NCBI GenBank assembly: GCA_964621615.1
Contig: CAZUMW010000005.1
Coordinates: forward strand, 85,068 to 149,067
Direction: 5' to 3'
Length of the DNA: 64,000 nucleotides
Origin: CAZUMW01 sp964621615
GTDB lineage: Bacteria > Desulfobacterota > WTBG01 > CAIYCZ01 > CAIRTM01
The position numbers were made by a program, and so were the translations under genes. The notes under the pieces are model-generated. The model ran no database searches. It worked only from the letters and a program-made list of their open reading frames with translations, and was not told the DNA's origin. Positions 1-7,688 of the stretch are shown here, piece by piece (positions within the stretch are counted from its first letter, which is position 1; each line of letters opens with the position of its first letter).

Positions 1-45
1 AGCATCGATAACATACTGTGCCGCTGTTTCGTTATTCACCTGCAT
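1..45 (-). CDS. Glutamate synthase GXGXG-type subunit, N-terminal fragment
   Basis: Only the first 15 codons are in the window, reading MQVNNETAAQYVIDA. The ATG at 45..43 lies inside the 3' end of the preceding synthase gene, so the two overlap by 14 bases, which is typical of translational coupling. In the split archaeal-type glutamate synthases, the amidotransferase and FMN/Fe-S synthase subunits are followed by a separate GXGXG (GltB C-terminal-like) subunit. The identity is inferred from that conserved order and not from the 15 residues themselves. Confidence 0.55.
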   Translation of the reverse strand, partial: MQVNNETAAQYVIDA

Positions 46-1540
46 AGCTGATTCCCAGTATCTGGAGTTCTTTTTCTGTAAGGCCGACACCGCGAAGCAC
101 GAGGCGGTTGCCCCGGAACGAGCCGATATCATATATGCCGTTCAGGCCCATAATTTCCTGCATTTCATGGCGCCAGGCTGTGATAAGGTTGTCGATGCGC
201 TCGGCCGCCCATTCAACATCAAGGCGGTCCCGAAGATGCTCGCTGTTCGTGGTAAGGCCCCAGGGGCACTTGCCGCTGTTGCACCGCTGGCAGCCGTGGC
301 AGCCGCAGGCTATTAAAAGGGGCGTGCCAACAGCAACAGCATCGGCGCCCAGCGCTATGGCTTTCATTATGTCTGCGCTGTTGCGCACACCGCCTGCTGC
401 TATGATGGAGGCGTGGTTGCGTATGCCCTCTGAGCGCAGCCTGCTGTCAACAGCTGCAAGCGCCATCTCGATGGGAATGCCCACATTGTCCCGCACAATG
501 TTGGGCGCAGCCCCTGTTCCGCCGCGATGTCCGTCGAGATACACCATGTCCGCGCCGGCGCGGACTATGCCGCTGGCAATCGCTGCAACGTTGTGTACCG
601 CTGCTATTTTTACGCACACAGGCTTGTAGTTGTTTGATTCCTTGATTGCATAAATCAGAAGCCTGAGGTCTTCGATAGAATAAATATCATGCTGGGGCGC
701 CGGGGAAATCGCATCCGCATTCAGCGGTATCATTCGCGTTTCGGATATCCCTTCGAGCACTTTTTCACCGGGCAGGTGACCCCCGATTCCCGGCTTTGCG
801 CCCTGGCCGATTTTTATCTGATAGCCGCGGCCCTCTTTCAGGTAGCCGGGGCTGACGCCGAAGCGGCCCGATGCAACCTGAAGAATTGCCCGGTCGGCAA
901 AGGGCTGAAGATCCTTGTGCAGGCCGCCCTCGCCGGTGTACCACAAGAGCCCCCGGTTGACGGCAACGCGTGCAATTGCCTTTTGCAGGTTCAAATTAAT
1001 GCTGCCGTAGGACATTGGCGCAAACACAACCGGAAGCGATAGCGGTATCAGTCGTTTGACAAACTGATCGGGGTCTGCAACATCGCGAATGCTTTCGGCT
1101 TTGCGGCCCAGATGGGTTACCGTTTCCATGGGCTCGCGCTGCGGGTCTATGGAGGGGTTTGTAACCTGGCAGGCATTGAAAAGCATGCTGTCCCAGAAAA
1201 TCGGCTGATTGCTTTCCGCTCCGAACCCGGTGAGGGCAACCGATCCCGAGGCCGCCTGCAGATGCGCCCGGTGTATGTTTTCCGGCGTCCAGACCCCGTG
1301 CCGGCGCACGGCAAACGGGCGCTCCACGATGGTTATCGCCTCCCGGGGGCACATGACCTCACAGCGGTGGCAGGCCCCGCAGGCTTTTCCGTTTGCAACA
1401 GGAACAAACGTGTCTCCGTCGGGTACCATCCTGATTTCATTAAACGTGCACTCCGCCGCGCACTGGCCGCAGCGGTCGCACCGGCTGAGATCGAATTCCG
1501 GCTGAAACAGTGATCGAAGTGACGGTTTGGCCCAGCTCAC
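32..1540 (-). CDS. Ferredoxin-fused glutamate synthase, FMN/Fe-S catalytic subunit (GltB2 type)
   Basis: This 502-residue protein is the central synthase domain, which reduces 2-oxoglutarate plus ammonia to glutamate on FMN. The N-terminus carries two ferredoxin-type 4Fe-4S motifs (C21, C24, C27, C31 and C54, C57, C60, C64). A TIM-barrel GltS domain follows, with the glycine-rich segment GGRGGTGAAP-like around residues 335-345 (here HRGGTGAAPNI). The C-terminal Cys motif CGCHGCQRCNSGKCPWG near residue 412 matches the 3Fe-4S site of the family. The gene lies 12 bp downstream of the amidotransferase gene and overlaps the next one. The N-terminal ferredoxin suggests electrons come from ferredoxin or a partner subunit; no NADPH-binding beta subunit is visible here. 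Confidence 0.9.
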   Translation of the reverse strand: MSWAKPSLRSLFQPEFDLSRCDRCGQCAAECTFNEIRMVPDGDTFVPVANGKACGACHRCEVMCPREAITIVERPFAVRRHGVWTPENIHRAHLQAASGSVALTGFGAESNQPIFWDSMLFNACQVTNPSIDPQREPMETVTHLGRKAESIRDVADPDQFVKRLIPLSLPVVFAPMSYGSINLNLQKAIARVAVNRGLLWYTGEGGLHKDLQPFADRAILQVASGRFGVSPGYLKEGRGYQIKIGQGAKPGIGGHLPGEKVLEGISETRMIPLNADAISPAPQHDIYSIEDLRLLIYAIKESNNYKPVCVKIAAVHNVAAIASGIVRAGADMVYLDGHRGGTGAAPNIVRDNVGIPIEMALAAVDSRLRSEGIRNHASIIAAGGVRNSADIMKAIALGADAVAVGTPLLIACGCHGCQRCNSGKCPWGLTTNSEHLRDRLDVEWAAERIDNLITAWRHEMQEIMGLNGIYDIGSFRGNRLVLRGVGLTEKELQILGISYAGE

Positions 1541-1552
1541 AATATGGTCTCC

Positions 1553-2599
1553 TTAAGCGGCGTCCCGGTATTTCACGATGACCGGCTGACCGGCCCTCGG
1601 CGTTATAATCTCGGCAAGGTTGTCTTCCATTTCATACAGCGATGATATTTCGCTGGCGTAGTAGGTATACCCCGGCGCATGTGCAACGGTCATGGGGCGC
1701 AGCTTGGTGTTGTCTGTAATGCTGAAAAGCCCCTGGTCGAATCCGGCAAGAATGGCAAACGGGCCGTTGAGCATTGCCGATTCGTAAATAATTTTCATGG
1801 CGGTGATTCTGTTTTTTTCCTTTATGTCGGTAAACCGTGCGGTGCTGCTCCAGTACGGGGGGGCCAGCACGGTTACCGCATCGGGTATAGACAGGGTGTC
1901 TCGCCGCATCAGCAGGTCCAGCAGATAGGCGGCCACTTCAGTGTCCGTCTGCAGAGTGCACATATACCCGTTTGACTCAAGGTAGCGGCGGTTTATGCCG
2001 TAGGATGAAATTTCGCCGTTGTGTACAATGGACCAGCCCAGCAGATTAAAAGGATGCGCCCCGCCCCACCAGCCGGGCGTGTTGGTCGGAAAGCGGTTAT
2101 GTCCGATCCAGCAGTAGCCCTGATACTCATCGAGGCGAAAAAATTCGGCAATATCCTTCGGGGTGCCGACCCCTTTAAAGACCCCCATGTTTTTACCGCT
2201 TGAAATGATAAACGCACCCGGAACCGAGGTGTTTACATGCATAACCTTATCGATAACAAAATCATCGTGGTTTACGGTCTCCTCTTTTACTTTGGGCTCG
2301 ACAAAATAGCGCATAAAGTACGGGTGGTCTCGCAGGGCCCGGTCCCAGATGGATATTTCCTCCATGTGCGCGATCCAGAAATATTGCTCGATATATGCCG
2401 AAACGTCAGCCAGGATGCCGTGTGATGTCCCCATTACATGAATTGCGTAGTAGTCTTCATAGTCGGGATATATGCCGTAGGCTGCATAGCCTGCACCGAG
2501 TCCGTTTCCCCGGTCATTCTGAATGACCATTCCTTTTTTGATTCTTTCGCCGTTTTCCTTTATCCGGTTGTGGCTTATTATTCCGGCAATTCCGCACAT
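1553..2599 (-). CDS. Class II glutamine amidotransferase subunit of split glutamate synthase (GltB1 type)
   Basis: The protein begins MCGIAGIIS; Cys2 is the N-terminal nucleophile that class II (Ntn) amidotransferases expose after removal of Met1, and it hydrolyses glutamine to release ammonia. Supporting motifs are GHNRFPTNTPG near residue 168, HNGEISSYG near residue 194 and the TDTEV segment near residue 218, all typical of GltB/PurF-like glutaminase domains. The length, 348 residues, fits a stand-alone GltB1 subunit. An AGAAAGGA ribosome-binding site precedes the ATG. It is the first gene of the glutamate synthase operon and is divergent from the histidine kinase at 3058. Confidence 0.9.
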   Translation of the reverse strand: MCGIAGIISHNRIKENGERIKKGMVIQNDRGNGLGAGYAAYGIYPDYEDYYAIHVMGTSHGILADVSAYIEQYFWIAHMEEISIWDRALRDHPYFMRYFVEPKVKEETVNHDDFVIDKVMHVNTSVPGAFIISSGKNMGVFKGVGTPKDIAEFFRLDEYQGYCWIGHNRFPTNTPGWWGGAHPFNLLGWSIVHNGEISSYGINRRYLESNGYMCTLQTDTEVAAYLLDLLMRRDTLSIPDAVTVLAPPYWSSTARFTDIKEKNRITAMKIIYESAMLNGPFAILAGFDQGLFSITDNTKLRPMTVAHAPGYTYYASEISSLYEMEDNLAEIITPRAGQPVIVKYRDAA

Positions 2600-3057
2600 G
2601 ACAATGGTGTCCTTTCTCTATTGGTCAGCGGCTGTGCTCCTCGCTGCGGCAGATATGCCTATCCTGGTTTGTATGTATTGCTATGGTTCAGCCCTCAACA
2701 GGCAGGCTGCAGTTGAAGATGCTTATGCCTGTATTTGCAATAACAGTAATTACAAAAAGGATGCCATGCAGTTAACGTGAAACAGGCGGTATGTGAATGT
2801 TTTGTTTTTAATTAAAAAAATGCATTATTTATTATAAAGAAAAAAATTTAACCAACATGGATGGAGATAGCAAAAGACTCTTATCTTACAATAATGTAGA
2901 TAAGCAGGGTATTTTGTTACAATAATGTGTAATATTAAGCTGCGGGGGCGGCAGCAGAGTTTTTATAACAGGATGTGCGGCTTTTTGATTGAAAATATTT
3001 CATAATGATAAATAATTACCATCCGATGGTACTTCAATAGAGTTTTAAGAGGATGCT
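2600..3057. other. Divergent intergenic control region
   Basis: This 458-bp AT-rich gap separates the divergent glutamate synthase and histidine kinase genes, so it should hold both promoters. The only clear structure is a 12-bp direct repeat (annotated separately). No ORF with a plausible start and ribosome-binding site was found, and no convincing sigma-54 box was seen. Confidence 0.6.
2886..2928. promoter_or_regulatory. Pair of 12-bp direct repeats, candidate operator
   Basis: TTACAATAATGT occurs at 2886-2897 and again at 2917-2928, a start-to-start spacing of 31 bp or about three helical turns. The copies would sit on the same face of the helix, as expected for tandem sites of one regulator. 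The regulator is unknown. Confidence 0.4.
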
Positions 3058-4965
3058 ATGACATATTCATCGATGCTGGATGCTCAGGCGCGTTTTGATA
3101 CTGATTTTGCTGCCGTAGACCACGGTGTAATTGCTGTGGATGCAGATGCGCGCATTATAAAAACAAATGCTGCATTCGACAGTATGCTGGGATATGAACG
3201 CAATGAACTTGCCGGTACGTTATTTATTGAGCTTGTTCACCGCCGACATGAAGTTTTGCAATATACAGCTGGGTTCGGCATGTACCATTTCAAGCGCGCC
3301 GGTGAAATGCCGCTGTACATTGAGCTGACATCCCGGCAGGGCGGTCCGGTCATGGTTGAGTTTGCAGCTGAATTGATAACCGGTGACGGCAGCACTTGTG
3401 AGGGGGCAGTGGGATTTGTTTCTAAGGCTTCAGATGAGCGTGACCCAGAGGGCCGGGACCGCCTGGTGTGGGAAACAGAGCAGACCCTGCAGATGGTGTT
3501 TGCCAATTCAGGGGACGCCATTGTGGTGGCGGACGGGAACGGCAGCATTGTTATTGCCAATGAGGCACTGTGTAAAATGCTCGGCTACAGCCGTAAGGAA
3601 CTTATCGGCAGCCATATCATAGGGCTTTCACCCCAGCAGGGAACTTTTGATACCTTTACCGGCGAGCAGGTTACCCTTACCGAAGACTATATTAACTATC
3701 AGTACGAGTGTGCGACAGAGCTTTTTGAAAAAGGAAAGCTTACCTATGAGCTGTATTATATCCGGAAAGACGGGAAAATAATCCCGGTTGAAACCACCAT
3801 TTCGCTGCTGACAACGCCTGATGGAGATTTTAAAGGATCTATAACGATCTGCAGAGATATAACCAAGCGTAAGCTGGCCGAGCAGGAGCGCGACCGGCTT
3901 GCAACCGCCGTTACACAAGCGGATGAAAGCGTGGTCATAACCGACCGAAATGCCAGGATTATTTACTGCAACCCTGCCCTTGAGCGCTTGACCGGCTACG
4001 GATGCGGGGAGCTGCTTGGCTCATCTATCGATATGCTTCTGAAGCAATATCTCGACAGGGGACATTTTAACAAAATTATTGAACAGCTCAACTCCGGTGA
4101 AACCTGGAAAGGACATATAATTATAAAGGCTCGCGAGGGGACGGCCTATGATCAGCACGCAACCATTTCACCGATGAAAAGTGAGCAGGGCCACCTTACG
4201 CATTTTATATGTGTTATGCATGACATGACCGAGCAGCTCAAGCTTGAAAAAAAACTGCGGCAGGTCCATAAAATGGAGGCGATCGGCACGCTCGCCGGCG
4301 GGATTGCGCATGAGTTCAACAATATTATCGGTGCGATTATGGGCTATACCGATATGGCGCTTGCCGAACTGGATGAGCAGTCGGAGCCCTACGACCATTT
4401 GCAGCAGGTCATCACTGCGGCGGATCGGGCAAAGCATATTGTGAAACAGGTGATCGCATTCAGCAGGACCGCTAAAAATCAGCCCCAGATGGTACACTTG
4501 AAGACGATGGTCGATGAAGCCGTGCGAACGAGCCGGGCATCACTGCCTTCTTCGATAAAAATAATTGCTCAGGCTGAAACAGGCAAAGACATTATTGCGG
4601 CCGATCCGATACAGATCCATCAGGCAATCAGAAATCTGTGCGCAAATGCTGTTGAATCAATTAACGATAAATGTGGCAGCGTTGAGCTTGTCTTGCGTGA
4701 GCGAAGCGTTAACGGCGGGCAGGAATACGATCTTGCGCCCGGAGATTTTCTTGAGCTGAGGATAGCTGATACCGGCTGCGGAATGGATGCGGAAACAATG
4801 GAGCGCATGTTCGACCCCTTTTTTTCCACCAAAGGCCCCGCTGTAGCAGCGGGTATGGGGCTGTCGGTCGCCTACGGCATCATAAAAAGCCACGGCGGCA
4901 CAATACTTGCTGAAAGCACACCCGGCGCCGGAAGCACTTTTCGCGTGCTTCTTCCGCGCGCATGA
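3058..4965 (+). CDS. Soluble PAS-domain sensor histidine kinase
   Basis: This 635-residue kinase has no predicted membrane segment, so it probably senses a cytoplasmic signal. Three PAS modules lie at about residues 12-115, 140-270 and 275-395, each with the DxxGxIxxxN-like turn. The dimerisation domain carries the phospho-acceptor H418 in GGIAHEFNN, the form common in hybrid-type sensor kinases. The ATPase domain has N-box asparagines around 526-530, the DTGCGMD box at 571 and an FDPFFSTK lid motif. No receiver domain is fused and no response regulator is adjacent, so its partner is unknown. The ATG is preceded by AAGAGGA. Confidence 0.92.
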   Translation: MTYSSMLDAQARFDTDFAAVDHGVIAVDADARIIKTNAAFDSMLGYERNELAGTLFIELVHRRHEVLQYTAGFGMYHFKRAGEMPLYIELTSRQGGPVMVEFAAELITGDGSTCEGAVGFVSKASDERDPEGRDRLVWETEQTLQMVFANSGDAIVVADGNGSIVIANEALCKMLGYSRKELIGSHIIGLSPQQGTFDTFTGEQVTLTEDYINYQYECATELFEKGKLTYELYYIRKDGKIIPVETTISLLTTPDGDFKGSITICRDITKRKLAEQERDRLATAVTQADESVVITDRNARIIYCNPALERLTGYGCGELLGSSIDMLLKQYLDRGHFNKIIEQLNSGETWKGHIIIKAREGTAYDQHATISPMKSEQGHLTHFICVMHDMTEQLKLEKKLRQVHKMEAIGTLAGGIAHEFNNIIGAIMGYTDMALAELDEQSEPYDHLQQVITAADRAKHIVKQVIAFSRTAKNQPQMVHLKTMVDEAVRTSRASLPSSIKIIAQAETGKDIIAADPIQIHQAIRNLCANAVESINDKCGSVELVLRERSVNGGQEYDLAPGDFLELRIADTGCGMDAETMERMFDPFFSTKGPAVAAGMGLSVAYGIIKSHGGTILAESTPGAGSTFRVLLPRA

Positions 4966-5057
4966 GTTTTTTCTGACTTTTATTGCGAGCAGGTATCTGC
5001 AGGTAACCCGTTATACCCCATGATATTATAATTGAAATTAAACAGCGTGTCGTTTTT

Positions 5058-5870
5058 TTATAAAAACAGCAGCAGGCTTACACACATGACCGCCATGCCG
5101 GCGATGAGGCCGTAAATGGCGTGGTGGTGACGGCCGTAGCGCTCTGCCGTGGGAAGCAGCTCGTCAAATGAGATAAAAACCATAATCCCCGCCACCGATG
5201 CGAACAGCATCCCGAACACAATGTCGTTCATTAGGGGCATCAGAAGAAACCAGCCAAGCAGAGCACCTGCCGGCTCGGCGATACCGGATAAAAATGAATA
5301 CATAAACGCTTTTTTCCTGCTTCCGGTCGCAAAAAAGACGGGCACCGATACGGCGATGCCTTCGGGTATATTATGAATGGCTATAGCGGCTGCTATGGGG
5401 ACACCCAGCGTGGGGTCGCGAAGCGAGCTGACAAAGGTGGCAAGCCCTTCAGGGAAGTTATGGATGCCGATGGCTATTGCGGTAAGCACCCCCATCCGGA
5501 GCAGTTTTTCAGGGGGCGGGCTTTCACGGGCGGTGTTCATTTCCTCGATACGGTGCATCTCATGAGGATTTTCATAGGACGGCACGAGCGCGTCGATCAC
5601 CGCGATGAGCGCAATGCCCCCAAAGAAGGCCGCGACGGTTATTCCGCTTGCAGCCTGCTCGCTCATCTGCGGGGTTATGGAATTTTTTGCTTTAAAAACG
5701 ATTTCAGTGAGCGATATGTATATCATAACACCGGCTGAAAAGCCCAGTGCGACTGAAAGCAATCGAGTGCTTGTTTTGCGGGCAAAAAAGGCGATGGCGC
5801 TTCCGATGCCGGTCGAAAGCCCGGCAAACAGGGTAAGCCCGAGAGCAATGAAAACATTTTGCGGGTCCAT
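5058..5870 (-). CDS. zupT: ZIP-family divalent metal transporter (ZupT type)
   Basis: The 270-residue protein is an inner-membrane ZIP transporter that imports Zn(II) and probably other divalent metals. About eight hydrophobic segments are visible. The two signature helices carry HNFPEG near residue 136 and HNIPEG near residue 165, which provide the intramembrane metal-site histidines and glutamates, and a further conserved Glu is in SGIAEPAGALLG. A His-containing loop (YENPHEMHRIEEM) lies between the third and fourth helices. The gene is convergent with the histidine kinase and divergent from the RlpA-like gene. The ribosome-binding site is weak. Confidence 0.9.
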   Translation of the reverse strand: MDPQNVFIALGLTLFAGLSTGIGSAIAFFARKTSTRLLSVALGFSAGVMIYISLTEIVFKAKNSITPQMSEQAASGITVAAFFGGIALIAVIDALVPSYENPHEMHRIEEMNTARESPPPEKLLRMGVLTAIAIGIHNFPEGLATFVSSLRDPTLGVPIAAAIAIHNIPEGIAVSVPVFFATGSRKKAFMYSFLSGIAEPAGALLGWFLLMPLMNDIVFGMLFASVAGIMVFISFDELLPTAERYGRHHHAIYGLIAGMAVMCVSLLLFL

Positions 5871-5963
5871 ATGGTCAGGATATAATAAACGGCGCCCCGG
5901 ATGTCAAGTGCGTAGGTGGACACGGATGTGACCACCGGATCCTAAACGATAAAGGGTATGTGT

Positions 5964-6785
5964 ATGTTCCGGCTCCATAATCGGTATAATGTTATCCCTT
6001 CTTGGCTGCTTATGCTGTATGTGCTGTGCGCCGCTGCGGGAGGCTGTGTGTGTACAGACCGCTCAAGGGTAACGCCGTCGCCTCATGCTTCTGCATTCTC
6101 AGAAAGGCGGGGACAAAGCCCGTATTCCATCAACGGCATTTTTTATTATCCCATTCCGTCTGCGGAGGGCTTTGCGGAAACCGGTACGGCAAGCTGGTAT
6201 GGCGGCAAGTTTCACGGTCGGCCGACCGCCAGCGGTGAGCCCTATGACAAACACGGCTGGACTGCGGCGCACAAGATTCTTCCGCTCGGCACCTACGTAA
6301 AGGTGACACACATGAAAAACGGAAAAAGTGTTATTGTTCGCGTCAATGACAGGGGTCCCTTTGTGAAGGGACGCATCATCGACCTGACCCGCAGTGCGGC
6401 GCAAAAGCTTGATATGCTGACGAGCGGAACCGCTCCGGTGCGGGTTGAGGCGGTATTGCCTGCTCATAAACACCGGGACGGAGAGGATGTGTACTGGGAA
6501 ACCACACCGGTTCCGGATTTCCGTCACGGGCGGTTTGCTGTCCAGATGGGAGCATTTGCCGCGCTTGAAAACGCCCGGAGCCTGCAGCAGGAGCTCTCGG
6601 AGCTCTATACACCTGTGAAGATCACATCATCTGAAAGCGGGCAAAAGGGGGACCTTCACCGGGTTATGCTGGGTGATTTTTCCGACCTGATCGAAGCTCA
6701 CCTGACCGCCGGACAGCTCGAGGCGCAGGGATATCCCGCCGCTTTTGTCGTTGCAGTGGAGAAACAAGGGGATCCGGTTAATTGA
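5964..6785 (+). CDS. rlpA: RlpA-like lipoprotein with SPOR domain (septal peptidoglycan hydrolase)
   Basis: The precursor has a hydrophobic leader ending in the lipobox-like AAAGGC, so it should be anchored in the outer membrane. A double-psi beta-barrel RlpA domain follows (GTASWYGGKFHGRPTASG, then VNDRGPFVKGRIIDLT), containing the H and D residues expected of the lytic transglycosylase. The last 80 residues form a SPOR domain (RFAVQMGAF start), which binds denuded glycan at the septum. An upstream ATG at 5958 sits only one base from the AAAGGG Shine-Dalgarno, so the ATG at 5964 is preferred. Confidence 0.88.
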   Translation: MFRLHNRYNVIPSWLLMLYVLCAAAGGCVCTDRSRVTPSPHASAFSERRGQSPYSINGIFYYPIPSAEGFAETGTASWYGGKFHGRPTASGEPYDKHGWTAAHKILPLGTYVKVTHMKNGKSVIVRVNDRGPFVKGRIIDLTRSAAQKLDMLTSGTAPVRVEAVLPAHKHRDGEDVYWETTPVPDFRHGRFAVQMGAFAALENARSLQQELSELYTPVKITSSESGQKGDLHRVMLGDFSDLIEAHLTAGQLEAQGYPAAFVVAVEKQGDPVN

Positions 6786-6800
6786 TATTGGTGTACAAAG

Positions 6801-6870
6801 GTGTCCAAAATAAATGAAAGCATTGAGCAGAGAACCGCCTGAACCGGCTTCGTTAAACTATTTTGGACAC
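6801..6870. mobile_element. MITE-like element, 70-bp internally deleted copy
   Basis: The element starts GTGTCCAAAATA and ends with the exact inverse, TATTTTGGACAC, giving 12-bp perfect terminal inverted repeats. Its first 29 bases match 49303-49331 with one mismatch, and its last 30 bases match 49546-49575 with three mismatches. The copy at 49303 is 273 bp long, so this is a deletion derivative. It carries no coding sequence, so any transposition would need a transposase in trans. The source family is not identified. Confidence 0.7.
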
Positions 6871-6882
6871 TGCTGATTCAGT

Positions 6883-7118
6883 AGTGTCCGGTTAAATTTT
6901 GAAAAATATCTGTAACCGATTAATATTACTTAACAAAAAAGAAAAAATGACCTGCATCGATTTCAATTTTACAGTAGCCTGTAGCCAGGACCCAAAAGGA
7001 GGACTGGCTTATGCATACCGGCAGGACTATTTTCTCTCAGGTCATGGATTATTTTCCCCTTCGTCGTTTCAAAACCTGTGTGGACCGCTACAACGGAGAC
7101 AAAGCAATAAAGTCGTAG
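6883..7118 (+). mobile_element. IS4-family element, left-end remnant
   Basis: The segment begins AGTGTCCGGTTAAATTTT, a terminus typical of IS4-family elements with a DUF4372 transposase, and runs through the first codons of the transposase. The rest of the transposase and the right end are absent. The remnant is bracketed by a 38-bp direct repeat (6841-6878 and 7301-7338). Confidence 0.65.
7011..7118 (+). pseudogene. Truncated IS4-family transposase (first 35 codons)
   Basis: An AAAAGGAGG ribosome-binding site precedes an ATG whose product begins MHTGRTIFSQVMDYFPLRRF and continues KTCVDRYNGDK before a TAG. This matches the N-terminal DUF4372 segment of IS4-family transposases (typically GRTIFSQLMDFLP...F..CV.RY.G). 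The following catalytic DDE domain is missing, so the gene is a fragment. Recognition rests on this motif only. Confidence 0.7.
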
Positions 7119-7155
7119 GCTTGGACAAAGCGAAGCGTGTCCGGCGATAATGCGT

Positions 7156-7255
7156 AAAAAATCTCCCCTAACCCCTCTTTTCCAAAGAGGGGAACACGGT
7201 AGTCTCCTCCCTTTCGAAAGGGAGGCCGGGAGGGATTTTTGTAACGATGTTACAA
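7156..7255. repeat. Nested inverted-repeat cluster
   Basis: Two perfect hairpins lie side by side: 7172-7192 (CCCCTCTTT, 3-base loop, AAAGAGGGG) and 7206-7225 (CCTCCCTTT, CG, AAAGGGAGG). They are enclosed by an imperfect outer pair, AAAAATCTCCCC near 7157 and GGGAGGGATTTTT ending at 7240. A third palindrome, TTGTAAC/GTTACAA, spans 7239-7255. Similar pyrimidine-rich hairpins are widespread dispersed repeats in anaerobic bacterial genomes. Confidence 0.65.
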
Positions 7256-7300
7256 TACCACGCAGTCGGGGCGGTGATGACAGTACGGGCAGAGTGCCCC

Positions 7301-7338
7301 GAACCGGCTTCGTTAAACTATTTTGGACACTGCTGATT
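7301..7338. repeat. Second copy of the MITE right end
   Basis: These 38 bases are identical to 6841-6878, comprising the last 30 bases of the MITE-like element and 8 flanking bases. The left half of the element is absent here. The flank is shared too, so a segmental duplication or recombination is a better explanation than independent insertion. Confidence 0.7.
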
Positions 7339-7480
7339 GGTGAATATCGTTTACCCCATAGCCTTCAAACTTGAAGATGCTCCGCTCTCTGTATAAAAAT
7401 GTGCCGGCCCCTCCTCCTTTTAGTGCGGCTGTGTGGATTATCACAGACGAGACTGCGAGCTTTCTGCAATAGACCGCCAT
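7313..7480 (-). pseudogene. Orphan 55-codon ORF ending inside the MITE end
   Basis: An ATG at 7480 opens a frame beginning MAVYCRKLAVSSVIIHTAAL and ending SAVSKIV at a TAA within the MITE terminal repeat. The composition looks protein-like, the frame is open upstream to 7546 or so, and the last residues are encoded by the repeat. It may be the 5' part of a gene cut by the element. I do not recognise the family, and it could be chance. Confidence 0.25.
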
Positions 7481-7549
7481 AACCTGATAACCCTTTAGAA
7501 CAGATGATTTACCCCCTTCCTGTCAATATTTTCAAAAAAAATCGCTTTT

Positions 7550-7591
7550 TTGACATAGGTCAATGTTTTTCGGTTCGGCGGATATTATACT
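7550..7591 (+). promoter_or_regulatory. hcp promoter with FNR/HcpR-type palindrome
   Basis: TTGACATAGGTCAA at 7550-7563 is a perfect TTGAC-N4-GTCAA palindrome, the form expected for CRP/FNR-family regulators such as HcpR. A -10-like TATACT lies at 7586-7591, placing transcription start near 7598. The palindrome is then centred at -41.5, the classical class II activator position. The ATG of hcp follows about 90 bases downstream with an AAAGGAG ribosome-binding site. Confidence 0.65.
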
Positions 7592-7688
7592 GTTACCCGA
7601 AAACAAACGATATGGCCGTATGCATATAACGCATGGTTTCGAAGCGTGAGCAACGGTAACGGAAACCAACTGCCGAAAGGAGAAAAAT

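Larger units (their letters stand above)
6786..7688. other. Long intergenic region of mobile-element debris and the hcp promoter
   Basis: About 900 bp lack an intact gene. From left to right the region holds a 70-bp MITE-like element, an IS4-family left end with a truncated transposase, nested GC-rich inverted repeats, a second copy of the MITE right end, a 55-codon orphan ORF on the minus strand and the hcp control region. Each is annotated separately. Confidence 0.7.

Noticed and set aside
2600..3057. Sigma-54 promoter upstream of the PAS kinase
   Set aside because: No TGGCAC-N5-TTGC match with correct spacing was found on either strand.
7150..7374. 74-codon plus-strand ORF over the inverted repeats
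   Set aside because: Its sequence is translated hairpin and MITE repeat and shows no conserved domain.
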